From assembly GCA_947628135.1 (NCBI GenBank), contig CANQYT010000009.1, positions 1 through 64,000 of the forward strand: a stretch of 64,000 bases of DNA, written 5' to 3'. Source of the DNA: an uncultured Clostridia bacterium (lineage in GTDB: Bacteria; Bacillota; Clostridia; Christensenellales; CAG-314). The translations under genes were made by a program, and so were the position numbers. Shown one piece after another: positions 45,209-54,844 of the stretch. The first letter of the stretch is position 1. Each line of letters begins with the position of its first letter. The notes under the pieces are model-generated. The model searched no databases and had not been told where the DNA came from. It was given only the letters and a program-made list of their open reading frames with translations.

Positions 45209-47821
45209 ATGTTGGAAAAAACTTACGATCCCTCGTCATTCGAACACAAACTCTACGAATTTTGGATGGAGCGCGGCTACTTCACCCCCAAGGCGGAGGT
45301 GGGCAAGCCCTACTTTTCCATTGTGTCGCCGCCGCCCAACATCACGGGGCAGTTGCACATCGGGCACGGCTTGGACAACGCCATTATGGATACGATAGTG
45401 CGTTTCAAGCGTATGCAAGGGTTCAACACCCTTTGGCTGCCCGGTACGGACCACGCCAGCATTGCCACCGAAGTCAAGATTGTCGAACAACTCAAAAAGG
45501 AAGGTATCGACAAGCACGACCTCGGGCGCGAAGGTTTTCTTCAACGCGCTTGGCAGTGGAAAGAGAAGTACGGCGGGCGTATCGTCGAGCAACTCAAAAA
45601 ACTTGCCAGCAGTTGCGATTGGAGTCGTCTCGCCTTTACAATGGACGACAAATGCAGCGAAGCGGTGCGCAAGCAGTTTGTTTCGATGTACAAAAAGGGA
45701 CTTATCTACCGCGGCAACCGTATCATCAATTGGTGTCCCGTGTGCCGCACTGCGCTGTCCGACGCGGAAGTGGAGTATGCCGAGCAGGACGGCTGTTTTT
45801 GGCACTACGGTTACACAACGCCCGACGGCAAAACAACCGTCACCTTTGCCACCACCCGCCCCGAAACGATGTTGGGCGACACGGCAGTTGCTGTCAACCC
45901 CAACGATTCGCGCTACACGCACCTCGTGGGCAAGACGGTCATCGTCCCCTTTGTCAACCGCGAAATTCCCGTAATAGCCGACGAATACGTGGATATGGAA
46001 TTTGGTACGGGCGTCGTCAAGATAACCCCCGCCCACGACCCCAACGACTTCGAAGTGGGCGTGCGGCACAATTTGCCCGTCATTCGCGTGATGAACGACG
46101 ACGGCACAATGAACGAAAACGCAGGCGAATTTGCCGGTCTGGACCGTTACGAGGCGCGCAAACGCATTGTCGCCCGCCTCAAAGAAATGGGCATTTTGCA
46201 AAAGGTCGAACCGCACAAGCACAACGTAGGCAGTTGCTACCGCTGTCACACAACGGTCGAGCCGATAGTGTCCCGTCAGTGGTTTGTAAAGATGCAGCCC
46301 CTTGCCGAGCCTGCGATACAAGCCGTCCGCAACGGTGAAATCACCTTCCACCCCGAACGTTTTGCCAAAACCTACTTCAATTGGATGGAAAACATCAAAG
46401 ATTGGTGTATTTCCCGTCAGTTGTGGTGGGGACACCGCATACCCGTGTGGTACTGCGACGATTGCTGCGCGGAGATCTGCGAGGAACACGACCCCGACGT
46501 TTGCCCCAAGTGCGGCGGCTCGCACCTTCATCAGGACGAGGACGTGCTGGACACGTGGTTCAGTAGCGCGCTGTGGCCCTTCTCCACGTTGGGCTACTAC
46601 CGCGACAGCGACGATTTCAAGGCGTTTTTCCCCACGTCGGTGCTGTCCTGCGGCTACGACATAATTTTCTTCTGGGTAGCGCGAATGATATTCAGTTCGC
46701 TGTACGCCACGGGACAAGTGCCTTTCCGTCACGTGCTTATGCACGGCATCGTGCGCGACGAGCAAGGTCGCAAGATGAGCAAATCTCTCGGCAACGGCGT
46801 AGACCCCGTGGAGTTTATCGACAAGTACGGCGCGGACACCCTGCGCTTCGCCCTCATCAACGGCGTTGCCAACGGGTCGGACATTCGTTTTGCCCCGGAC
46901 AAAATAGACGGTACGCGCAACTTTATGAACAAGGTGTGGAACTGCGGACGTTTCGTGTTGATGAACGCCGAGGGAAAGCAACTCGTTCCCCTTTCCGAGT
47001 GCAAACTGAGCCTTGCCGACAAGTGGATACTTACCAAACTTAACTCTGTGATAGGCGAAGTTACCGAACTTTTGGAAAAGTACGAGTTGGGTATGGCGGC
47101 GCAAACTCTCAGCGACTTTGTGTGGAGCGAGTTTTGCGATTGGTACATCGAGTTTACCAAGCCCGTGCTGTACGGCACGGACGAAATCGCCCGCCGCGAC
47201 GCGTTGAGCGTGCTGTGTTACGTGTTGGACAACATTTTGAAACTGCTTCACCCCTTTGCCCCCTGCTTGACGGAAGAAATTTATCAGGCAATGCCCTCCC
47301 ACGGCGAAAGCATAATGGTGGAACGCTTCCCCGAACAGCACGACGAACTGCGCTTTGACGACGACGCAAGCCTCGTTGAGGAACTGAAAGAACTCGTAAC
47401 CAAAGTGCGCAACGTGCGAAGCACCTACAACGTCGCCCCGAGCAAACGCATACGCTTGTACGTTGTGCCCTATGATGAGCGCATACGCAGCTGCGGCGTG
47501 TATCTCGCCAAGTTGTGCAATCTGGAAGAAACGGTGTTTGCCCCCGCGCCCTCCGACGAAAAGACGGTAAAAGCGGTGGGAGTCGCCGCCGCCTGCGAAG
47601 TGCCCTTGGGCGATCTGGTGGATTTCGCAAAGGAAGCGGAGCGCGTCGCAAAAGAGTTGGAGAACGTCGAAAGCGAGATTGCCCGCGCCGAGGCGAAACT
47701 TTCCAATCAAGGATTCCTTTCCAAAGCGCCCGCGCAACTCGTGGACAACGAGCGCGCCAAACTCGCCAAATTCCGCGAACTGCAAGCGCAATTGCAAGCC
47801 CGTTTGGACGAACTCAAATAA
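45209..47821 (+). CDS. valS: Valyl-tRNA synthetase
   Basis: 870 residues from ATG 45209 behind GAAAGG. Class I motifs: PPPNITGQLHIGHGLDNAI with HIGH, and GRKMSKSLGNGVDP with KMSKS. The CP1 editing domain lies between (TTRPETMLGDTAVAV). WNCGRF and the anticodon-binding domain follow, then the C-terminal coiled-coil arm typical of ValRS. Length is normal. Controlled by the upstream T-box; a terminator follows the gene. Confidence 0.97.
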   Translation: MLEKTYDPSSFEHKLYEFWMERGYFTPKAEVGKPYFSIVSPPPNITGQLHIGHGLDNAIMDTIVRFKRMQGFNTLWLPGTDHASIATEVKIVEQLKKEGIDKHDLGREGFLQRAWQWKEKYGGRIVEQLKKLASSCDWSRLAFTMDDKCSEAVRKQFVSMYKKGLIYRGNRIINWCPVCRTALSDAEVEYAEQDGCFWHYGYTTPDGKTTVTFATTRPETMLGDTAVAVNPNDSRYTHLVGKTVIVPFVNREIPVIADEYVDMEFGTGVVKITPAHDPNDFEVGVRHNLPVIRVMNDDGTMNENAGEFAGLDRYEARKRIVARLKEMGILQKVEPHKHNVGSCYRCHTTVEPIVSRQWFVKMQPLAEPAIQAVRNGEITFHPERFAKTYFNWMENIKDWCISRQLWWGHRIPVWYCDDCCAEICEEHDPDVCPKCGGSHLHQDEDVLDTWFSSALWPFSTLGYYRDSDDFKAFFPTSVLSCGYDIIFFWVARMIFSSLYATGQVPFRHVLMHGIVRDEQGRKMSKSLGNGVDPVEFIDKYGADTLRFALINGVANGSDIRFAPDKIDGTRNFMNKVWNCGRFVLMNAEGKQLVPLSECKLSLADKWILTKLNSVIGEVTELLEKYELGMAAQTLSDFVWSEFCDWYIEFTKPVLYGTDEIARRDALSVLCYVLDNILKLLHPFAPCLTEEIYQAMPSHGESIMVERFPEQHDELRFDDDASLVEELKELVTKVRNVRSTYNVAPSKRIRLYVVPYDERIRSCGVYLAKLCNLEETVFAPAPSDEKTVKAVGVAAACEVPLGDLVDFAKEAERVAKELENVESEIARAEAKLSNQGFLSKAPAQLVDNERAKLAKFRELQAQLQARLDELK

Positions 47822-47852
47822 CAACGCGATTACAATATTGCAACAAAGCGCC

Positions 47853-47891
47853 AAGGCTCTCCCTTTGATTACAAAGTCAGAGCCTTTTTTT
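47853..47891 (+). terminator. Intrinsic terminator of valS
   Basis: AAGGCTCT and AGAGCCTT arms with a T7 tail. Confidence 0.9.
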
Positions 47892-47994
47892 GTTTTGCGC
47901 TTGCTCGGAATTTAGTGTCGCCTAGTGTATTCCTCGCAAAAAGACTGCATTTCAAGCGCCGCAACAGAGCAAAGCGCACTCGTGCAATTGCACA

Positions 47995-48255
47995 CACAAC
48001 GTGGCGCTTGCTGCAAATTATTTTGCGTTGGAACACCCTCGCTTTCGGTGTTACAATGTCCACGACAGCCCCCTATCCGAGATATGAAGTTTGCAACCGT
48101 TGAAAAACTTTATTTCGGGCAATACACGGTCAATATTAAATAGGTATCATTTACAAAACAGACTTTCTCGTCCGTAGTCGGTACGTTTTTTATATAATAA
48201 GTAACAGTATCCTATGTGTTACCGCGTTGCCGCAGTCGAAGTAGGGCGCACGCAT
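47995..48255 (+). repeat. Dispersed repeat family, copy C
   Basis: The most diverged copy. It keeps AAATTATTTTGCGTTGGAACA, GGTGTTACAATGTCC, ATGAAGTTTGCAACCGTTGA, the decayed hairpin GACTTTCTCGTCCGTAGTC, and AGTAACAGTATCCT. Orientation is like the second half of copy B. The rest of the gap (48256-48619) holds no gene and no antitoxin ORF. Confidence 0.75.
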
Positions 48256-48619
48256 ATTTGAGTTTACAAAATTGTGTCGGAGAGGAGTGTCTGAATTTCG
48301 GAACGGGTTGGTGATTGCGTAACTGAATTGATTGCAGATTTTTTAACGCAAAATGTGTCTGCACGGTAATTTATCGTCGCAAATCGGTATATTTTTGCAA
48401 AAGCGCGTGCATAATTTCCGACAAAAGCGCGCAGTTACATATACGGGCACGTTCGGCGGCTGATTCATCGCCCCGTCGCAAAGTTTTTGCCCCAAAAGCG
48501 GAAATTTGCCCTCGGCGGTGTAACCGATTTATCCGTTTTGTACATAGAATGACAGTGGAGCAGGTTGATATTCTGCCGCACGTCAGAGGAAGCGCGCGTA
48601 CACACAAGGAGCGCGAACA

Positions 48620-48964
48620 TTGATAAAACGAGGAGAAATCTACTACGCCGACCTCAACCCCGTTGTGGGAAGCGAACAAGGCGGCGTTCGTCCGATAGTT
48701 GTGTTGCAAAACGACGTAGGCAACAAGTACAGTCCGACTGTTATCGCGGCGGCTACTACGTCGCGCCTCACCAAAGCCAAACTTCCCACTCACATCGAAT
48801 TGAGCAGCAGTTCTACGCCAATGCCCAAGGATTCGGTTGTGCTGTTGGAACAGATACGCACGATAGACAAAAGCAGAATAAAGGAAAAAATCGGCGAGCT
48901 TCCTCCCGACGTTATGCGGCGAATAAATGACGCGCTGCTTCTGAGCCTCGGCTTTTTCGGCTGA
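48620..48964 (+). CDS. ndoA: MazF/NdoA-type mRNA endonuclease toxin
   Basis: 114 residues from TTG 48620 behind AAGGAG. The sequence [22 protein letters not shown], then [19 protein letters not shown] and [15 protein letters not shown] matches the Bacillus NdoA/EndoA and MazF family closely; the catalytic R and T residues are in place. The cognate EndoAI antitoxin gene normally sits just upstream, but the 360 bases before it have no ORF for one. Either the antitoxin is elsewhere or the toxin is orphan. A terminator overlaps the stop. Confidence 0.93.
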   Translation: MIKRGEIYYADLNPVVGSEQGGVRPIVVLQNDVGNKYSPTVIAAATTSRLTKAKLPTHIELSSSSTPMPKDSVVLLEQIRTIDKSRIKEKIGELPPDVMRRINDALLLSLGFFG

Positions 48965-48974
48965 GGCTTTTTTT
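48944..48974 (+). terminator. Intrinsic terminator of the toxin gene
   Basis: AGCCTCGGC and GGCTGAGGCT arms, T7 tail; the stem includes the stop codon. Confidence 0.8.
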
Positions 48975-49258
48975 CGCAATTAAAACGGCGATGCAAACGC
49001 AGTCTGTTTTTTTGCCTTTCGCCACAACGAAAATCGCGGTTTTGTAGACTACTATTTCTAACATAGTATCTTGAAATCGCTCCAAAATCGTCAAAATCGG
49101 CTTATTTCGGCGCTTTTGAAAAGCAAATCGCTCGTATTTACTTCTCCGCGGCTGTCCGAACGCGTCCCGCGGCGTTTTCCGTTTCGAGCGTTCCGCAGGG
49201 AAAAAGCGTTGCGTTTTGTGCCGTTACCTTTACAAAACACTTTCATTGCCCCATTTTG
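48975..49258. repeat. Palindromic repeat TACTAT-N7-ATAGTA, copy 3, in gene-free DNA
   Basis: TACTAT at 49050 and ATAGTA at 49063. The right flank CCAAAATCGTCAAAATCGG is close to the inverse of copy 2's left flank. The remaining bases up to the lgt promoter hold nothing recognisable. Confidence 0.7.
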
Positions 49259-49287
49259 TTGACAGTCGCTTTCAAAGATATTATAAT
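49259..49287 (+). promoter_or_regulatory. Sigma-A promoter of lgt
   Basis: TTGACA and TATAAT with a 17-base spacer. The leader is about 86 bases. Confidence 0.88.
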
Positions 49288-49379
49288 TAAATACAATTAC
49301 AAAACGCAGCGTTCGGTTTTGCTTTTCGGCGCGGTTTACCGTTCCGAGGGGGCGAATCGGCGGCACTCAGGAGAAACAA

Positions 49380-51026
49380 TTGACTAATCTACTTTCAATT
49401 GCCGAATGGCGGGGAATGAAATTCGGCTACGGTCCGGGTGACAACGGCAACCCCGCGATCTGGCTGTTCAACTTCCCGATATACGTTTACGCGTTGTGTA
49501 TCGTAGCGGGTATGTGCGTTGCGATATTGGTTTCCGCGCTGTATTTCAAAAAGCGCGGCTACGACCCCTACGACGTAACTATCTACGCGTTGGTGCTTAT
49601 TCCTTTCGGTGTGTTGGGCGCACGGTTGTACGTGTACATATTCCCTTGGACAAACACCTCCAAGCCCGATTGGACTACATTTTTAGACATCAGACACGGC
49701 GGTCTGGGCATCTACGGCGGCGTGATAATGGGCTACGTCTCCGCGTGGGTGCTTTCCAAGATAAAAAAACACGATTTCCGCATAGTAACGGACTGCATTT
49801 TGCCCGGCGTGATGATAGCGCAAAGTATGGGACGTTGGGGCAACTTCGCCAATCAGGAGGCGTACGGGCAGTTGATATCGACTGTGTACGACGATCTTCC
49901 CCACGCTGCAAGCGGTATGTTTTCCCGCTTCAACGGTTACGCGGTGTGGATAGACGGCAGTTGGTTTCGCAGCGTCGATCCCAACGTGGGCGGTTGGTAT
50001 CAGGCGACCTTCTTTTACGAATCGATGTGTACGCTCATCGGTTTCCTCATCTGCGTGTTGGTTCTCACGCGCAGCAAACACTACAAATTGGGTTGGTGCA
50101 CGGCGTTTTACGGAATTTATTACGGCATAGTCCGTCTTATCATCGAGGGTTTGCGCAGCGACAGCCTGTATTTGTACGTCGGCACAATGGAAACCAACAT
50201 AAAGATAAGCCAACTTGTCTCCGTGTTTACGATAGTTTTGGGCGTACTTATGCTTTCCCGCATATACCGCAAGCAACTGCACGCGCTGTACAAAAAGATG
50301 TTCAAGTCCGACTACGACGAAATGTCCAAATCGCGCTGGATATTGATGGCTATTTCCGCCCTGTTTCTTGCCGTAGGCATAACGATGTTTGTGCTTAGTG
50401 CCCGCGCGGAATTGGGACAGGCGGAGTTTATCGCGGGATTTTTCGCCACGGCGGCGGCAGTGTACTGCGCGTTGGGCGTGTGGTCCATCTGGGACAGGCT
50501 CAAACTTTACTGCCCCGATTGTCACGAGTGCCGCGTCCCCAAAGAACTCTGGCAAACGGATCGTGAAAAGCACTTCGTCGCGCTGGTGTGCTACGCCGTT
50601 GCGATGTGCGCGCTTGCGCTCTTCGGTCTGTTCAGCCTCATCAAGTGGGGTATTGTAGACGGCGTCGCCAACGGGATAGTGTTGTTTGTTGTATGTATCA
50701 TCACCGCATTAGCCATAGGCATTTTCAAGGCGCTTCCGGAACGCAAAGCGTATTCGGCGGCGGCAAAGAGCGCGGGCGTAGCGCAGACGAAGTGCCAATG
50801 CGGCGCAACCTACGGCTACAAACTCAACAAATTTCTGCTGTTCGTATTTCCGCCCAAGGTCTATGCCGATTACGGTGTGGAACATCTCAAACCGTGGGTA
50901 GACCCCGACAAGGAGAAGAAACGCCAAGCCAAACTTGCTCGGCAGGGCGTTTCGGCAAATAAATCGGACGATTCGAACGGCGGCGAGCAAGATCAAACCC
51001 CGTCCGAACGGGATTCGGACAAATGA
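49380..51026 (+). CDS. lgt: Prolipoprotein diacylglyceryl transferase with long C-terminal extension
   Basis: 548 residues from TTG 49380 after AGGAGA. The first 300 are Lgt: FPIYVYALCIVAGMCVAI, LIPFGVLGARLYVY, RHGGLGIYGGVIMG with the key histidine, and AQSMGRWGNFANQEAYG holding the signature arginine. It adds the diacylglyceryl group to lipobox cysteines. Residues 310-500 add about four more helices and cysteine pairs (CPDCHEC and CQCG), then a charged tail. Usual Lgt length is 260-330, so the extension is unusual. pncB follows. Confidence 0.92.
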   Translation: MTNLLSIAEWRGMKFGYGPGDNGNPAIWLFNFPIYVYALCIVAGMCVAILVSALYFKKRGYDPYDVTIYALVLIPFGVLGARLYVYIFPWTNTSKPDWTTFLDIRHGGLGIYGGVIMGYVSAWVLSKIKKHDFRIVTDCILPGVMIAQSMGRWGNFANQEAYGQLISTVYDDLPHAASGMFSRFNGYAVWIDGSWFRSVDPNVGGWYQATFFYESMCTLIGFLICVLVLTRSKHYKLGWCTAFYGIYYGIVRLIIEGLRSDSLYLYVGTMETNIKISQLVSVFTIVLGVLMLSRIYRKQLHALYKKMFKSDYDEMSKSRWILMAISALFLAVGITMFVLSARAELGQAEFIAGFFATAAAVYCALGVWSIWDRLKLYCPDCHECRVPKELWQTDREKHFVALVCYAVAMCALALFGLFSLIKWGIVDGVANGIVLFVVCIITALAIGIFKALPERKAYSAAAKSAGVAQTKCQCGATYGYKLNKFLLFVFPPKVYADYGVEHLKPWVDPDKEKKRQAKLARQGVSANKSDDSNGGEQDQTPSERDSDK

Positions 51027-51036
51027 GAGGTGCTTT

Positions 51037-52476
51037 ATGCGCAATTTGACGCTTCTGACCGATTTCTACGAATTGACTATGATGTACGGATATTTCCGCG
51101 AGGGCAAGACGGACGAGACGGCGACTTTCGATTTGTTTTTCCGCCCCTTTGCGGAAAGCAATTTCTGCATTGCCGCAGGTCTGGAACAGGCGGTAGAGTA
51201 TCTTGAAAATCTTCGTTTCACCGAGCAGGACGTGGAATATCTGCGTTCCACAGGCGCGTTCGGCGAAGATTTTCTTCGCAGTCTTGCCGATTTCCGCTTC
51301 ACGGGCAGCGTTCGCGCTTTGCCCGAGGGCACGGTGGTGTTTCCCTACGAGCCGCTTATGATAGTGACCGCGCCGATATGTCAGGCGCAGCTTATCGAGG
51401 CGGCGTTGCTCAACATAGTCAATCACCAGACGCTCATCGCCACCAAGGCGCGCAGAGTGTGCTATGCCGCGTCGCCCGCAAGCGTGTTGGAATTCGGTTT
51501 GCGCCGCGCACAAGGACCGGACGCCGCTATTTACGGCGCGCGCGCCGCAGTGATAGGCGGTTGCACGTCCACAAGCAACGTACTTTGCGCACAGACTTTC
51601 GGTATGTCTCCCAAGGGCACGCACGCGCACAGTTGGGTGATGTCCTTCCCCGACGAACTTTCCGCGTTCAAAGCCTATGCGGACGCCTACCCCGACAACT
51701 GCCTGCTGCTCGTAGACACCTACGACACATTGGGCAGCGGCGTACCCAACGCCATCAAAACTTTCGATTACCTTTCCGCCAAGGGTGGCAAACCCGTCGG
51801 AATACGTCTTGACAGCGGCGACCTCGCGTATTTGTCCAAGGAGGCGCGCAAAATGTTGGACGCGGCAGGCTACACCGACGCGAAGATATTTGCAAGTTCG
51901 GATATAGACGAGTATGTTTTGGAAAGTCTGCGCAGACAGGACGCGGCGATAGACATCTACGGCGTGGGCACAAGGCTCATCACCAGCAACAACACGCCGA
52001 GTCTCGGCGGAGTGTACAAGTTGTGCAATCTCAACGTAAACGGTGCGGACTATCCCAAGATGAAGATAAGCGACAATCCGATAAAGATGACCAACCCCGG
52101 GGTAAAAACGGTATTCCGTCTGTTCGACAAAGCCACGAACAAGGCTATCGCGGACGTCATCGCGCTGAAAGGAGAAGTCATCGACGAATCGAAACCGCTT
52201 ACGCTAACTCACCCCACGGAGCGGTGGAAGACCAAAGAGGTGACCGACTTCTACGCAAAGGACTTGTACGTAGACGCCGTTATCGACGGCAAACGCGTGC
52301 TTGAAAAGAAAAACGTCTACGAGTTGCAGCGCGATTGCGCGGCGAGTCTGGACGGCTTTTGGGAAGAGTACAAACGTCTCTCCAACCCTCACGACTACAA
52401 GGTGGATCTGTCCGACGAACTGTATCGTTTGAAGGACAAACTAATCAGGGAAGAACGTAAAACGGTGGCAAAATGA
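51037..52476 (+). CDS. pncB: Nicotinate phosphoribosyltransferase
   Basis: 479 residues from ATG 51037 behind GAGAGGTG; the ORF track's start lies inside lgt. LLTDFYELTMMYGYF at the N terminus, EFGLRRAQGPDAA, GTHAHSWVMSF with the catalytic histidine region, and GIRLDSGDLAYLS are family signatures. It converts nicotinate to its mononucleotide in NAD salvage. It shares four bases with the DivIVA gene (AATGA). Confidence 0.95.
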   Translation: MRNLTLLTDFYELTMMYGYFREGKTDETATFDLFFRPFAESNFCIAAGLEQAVEYLENLRFTEQDVEYLRSTGAFGEDFLRSLADFRFTGSVRALPEGTVVFPYEPLMIVTAPICQAQLIEAALLNIVNHQTLIATKARRVCYAASPASVLEFGLRRAQGPDAAIYGARAAVIGGCTSTSNVLCAQTFGMSPKGTHAHSWVMSFPDELSAFKAYADAYPDNCLLLVDTYDTLGSGVPNAIKTFDYLSAKGGKPVGIRLDSGDLAYLSKEARKMLDAAGYTDAKIFASSDIDEYVLESLRRQDAAIDIYGVGTRLITSNNTPSLGGVYKLCNLNVNGADYPKMKISDNPIKMTNPGVKTVFRLFDKATNKAIADVIALKGEVIDESKPLTLTHPTERWKTKEVTDFYAKDLYVDAVIDGKRVLEKKNVYELQRDCAASLDGFWEEYKRLSNPHDYKVDLSDELYRLKDKLIREERKTVAK

Positions 52477-53243
52477 ATTTCAAGAAAGTTTTCAGGGGCT
52501 ACGATCCCGACGAAGTGGACAAATACATCGCCGAAACCGCGTTGAAGGAACAGCAGATCCGCAACTCGCAAAAGGAGCGCATAGACGAACTCTCGGACGA
52601 AAATCATTCTCTCCGTCAGCAAGTAAAGCAGTACCAAACGGACGAGCAGGCTATTTCCAAGTCGCTTGTCGCTTCTCAGCACCTCGCGCAGGAACTCAAA
52701 TTCGACGCCGAGCGGTATTCCGATCTGGTACTCAGCCGCGCAAAAATTTTCTACGCGACGTGGCGCGCGTACGCCAAGACGCTTATCGCCTCCCTTTCCA
52801 AGGAAGAGGTGGAGTCTTTCAACGCCTTGCAGAAAAAGATAGAGGACGTAATAAACGCCTACGAAGGCAAGGACGTCGCGCGGGAAATAGACGAACGCAG
52901 CGCGCAGCGCAAAGCGGAAGCGGAAGTTGAAACGAAAGCGGCAGAAGCGGCGAAAGCGGAAGCGGAGACGGACAAAACAGCCGCTGCGCAAGTTGCGGCA
53001 CAACCCGTTCACGTGCAAAGCGTCACGGAAGAGCAGCACGCCTCCGAAGAGGAAAAGTGGCGGCAGGCGCGTGCTGTGGTGGACGTAACGCCCAGCGAGA
53101 CCACAATGCGTATCTACAATCCCATCTCCAAGGTGGAGCAGGCTTCGGGGCAGGTGATAGACCTGCGCGAACTGACCAAGACGGATATGTCGTTGGAGGA
53201 CCTTTGCGCCGAACTCGGACTGATAGTGAAAAAGGACGATTGA
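52473..53243 (+). CDS. DivIVA-family coiled-coil protein
   Basis: 256 residues. MNFKKVFRGYDPDEVDKYI is the DivIVA membrane-binding N terminus (F-x-x-x-x-x-G-Y-x-x-x-E-V-D). Residues 20-80 are a coiled coil, 145-180 an A/E/K-rich linker, and the C terminus ends ELGLIVKKDD. Such proteins recruit division or cell-wall machinery to curved membrane. This member could be a GpsB- or SepIVA-like variant. Confidence 0.85.
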   Translation: MNFKKVFRGYDPDEVDKYIAETALKEQQIRNSQKERIDELSDENHSLRQQVKQYQTDEQAISKSLVASQHLAQELKFDAERYSDLVLSRAKIFYATWRAYAKTLIASLSKEEVESFNALQKKIEDVINAYEGKDVAREIDERSAQRKAEAEVETKAAEAAKAEAETDKTAAAQVAAQPVHVQSVTEEQHASEEEKWRQARAVVDVTPSETTMRIYNPISKVEQASGQVIDLRELTKTDMSLEDLCAELGLIVKKDD

Positions 53244-53322
53244 CAAACAGCCGTCTGTTCGCACAAAAACGAGCAATGGGGTGGGAAAAAATCTCATTTT
53301 CTTGTTTGATTGAAACTGATAT

Positions 53323-54183
53323 ATGTGGAACGTTATATTAGACGCACTGAAAGACAGCGCAATTGCCGCGCCTTTTTTGTTGGCGATATATTTGCTTATC
53401 GAATGGTTGGAAAGCAACGCCAACGCGCGCAATGCCGCCGTAAAATTGCTCAACGGCAAGTTCGCCCCTCTTGTGGCAAGCGGAGTGGGGCTTGTTCCGC
53501 AATGCGGTTTTTCCGTTATGGCGGCGGATCTGTACTGTCAGCGCTATCTCAAATTGGGCACGCTCATCGCCTTTTTCGTGGCGACAAGCGACGAGGCGCT
53601 TCCTATCTTGCTTACCAATCCCAACACCGTCGGCTCTGTGTGGATAGTGTTGCTCGTCAAGGCGGTCTACGCCGTGGCGTTGGGTTATCTCGTAAATTTG
53701 TTCGATAAACGCGCGCTTGTTTCCCGCTTTCGTATAAAGGACGAACACGGTTGCTGTCATCACGAAATGGGCGAAACGCACAAGCGCACCTTTTGGGGCT
53801 TCGTAAAACACCCGCTGTTGCACACTTTGAAGATATTCGTATACATCTTTGTGATAAACGCCGTTTTCGGTTTGCTGTTGTACTATTTCGAACAGCCGAT
53901 ACTCACGTTTACTGCCAATTTGGGAATAGCGCAAAGTTTCTTCACAGCATTGATAGGGTTAATTCCCAACTGCGCAAGCAGCGTGCTGCTTACGGGTATG
54001 TACGCCGAGGGCGTGGTTACATTGCCCGCGCTTCTTGCGGGACTTGTCAGCAACAGCGGTATTGCTTTGGCTATCCTCTTCAAGCAAAAGGGCGAGTTCC
54101 GCCGCAACGTTCTTGTGTTGCTTTTGATGTATTTCTTAGGTACGCTTTGCGGAGTGGTGGGCGGACTTTTCGCTATGATTTGA
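53323..54183 (+). CDS. Putative manganese/arsenic-type efflux permease
   Basis: 286 residues with about eight helices in two halves. The paired motifs GLVPQCGFSVMAADLY (residue 55) and GLIPNCASSVLLTGMY (residue 215) are inverted-repeat hallmarks of the putative manganese transporter/arsenic efflux family, with FVATSDEALPILL after the first. The loop HGCCHHEMGETH between the halves could bind metal. No arsR-type regulator is nearby. The metal assignment follows the family name only. Confidence 0.8.
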   Translation: MWNVILDALKDSAIAAPFLLAIYLLIEWLESNANARNAAVKLLNGKFAPLVASGVGLVPQCGFSVMAADLYCQRYLKLGTLIAFFVATSDEALPILLTNPNTVGSVWIVLLVKAVYAVALGYLVNLFDKRALVSRFRIKDEHGCCHHEMGETHKRTFWGFVKHPLLHTLKIFVYIFVINAVFGLLLYYFEQPILTFTANLGIAQSFFTALIGLIPNCASSVLLTGMYAEGVVTLPALLAGLVSNSGIALAILFKQKGEFRRNVLVLLLMYFLGTLCGVVGGLFAMI

Positions 54184-54699
54184 TTTTTTGCCTATATGGG
54201 GCGGCAAAATTTCGCTCTTTTTTTTTCGTTTCGGCACAAAGCCGATTTTTTTTACAATAACCGCCGTCTTTTCGTCAGTATCGTTTCTATATGCATAACG
54301 TATCGCATTTAATTGAGGTACGTCGCAAGTGTTATTTTTATTGCCTAAAATTTTTAAGAAGCAACATTGACGAAATCGCAGTAACGAAATTGTTTTAGTC
54401 ACCCCTTTCCGATAATCAAATTCGCATTTTTTTAAGCGGTTATTTACGTAAAAACGACAGTTATCATATTGTATTTTAATGTCCGCCCTTTGCATAATTA
54501 CCCGCATTTTTACTGCGCTTTTAGCGACGGCTCTTTTCGCGTAATTGTTTCAAGCGTAAAGCAGACGCGCTTTCCCGTTTTTACCGAAAGCACAAGACGC
54601 AAAGTCGGCTTCCGTGCCATTTTTTTTGTTGCGTTTTTTCAAAACACATTCCGCAAACTCTTTGCCGCGTGCTTATCTCGGTAAATTTAATCAATTCGT
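54184..54699. other. Gene-free AT-rich region
   Basis: No convincing ORF, no strong terminator and no obvious repeat. Confidence 0.5.
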
Positions 54700-54728
54700 T
54701 TGCGAGATTTTCGAAAACGGTGTACAAT
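54700..54728 (+). promoter_or_regulatory. Promoter of the DUF2798 gene
   Basis: TTGCGA and TACAAT with a 17-base spacer, giving a leader of about 110 bases. Confidence 0.7.
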
Positions 54729-54734
54729 AGAAAT

Positions 54735-54844
54735 ACAATCGAATAGGAAAACGACACAAGTATTGCTCTGCAAGTAAATCTGATCACGGAACACTCTCGG
54801 TTTGGATTTGTTGCGGAGCGTTTTTTGTGTCAAAAGGAGAATTT
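54735..54844 (+). promoter_or_regulatory. Structured leader of the DUF2798 gene (possible)
   Basis: GACACAA (54753) and TTGTGTC (54825) close a domain of about 80 bases that ends just before AAAAGGAG. Inside, a weak ACACTC/GAGCGT stem precedes T6. Regulation is possible but the class is not recognised. Confidence 0.35.

Noticed and set aside
45236-47854. 872-codon minus-strand ORF opposite valS
   Set aside because: A shadow of valS with no domain; valS carries both HIGH and KMSKS motifs.
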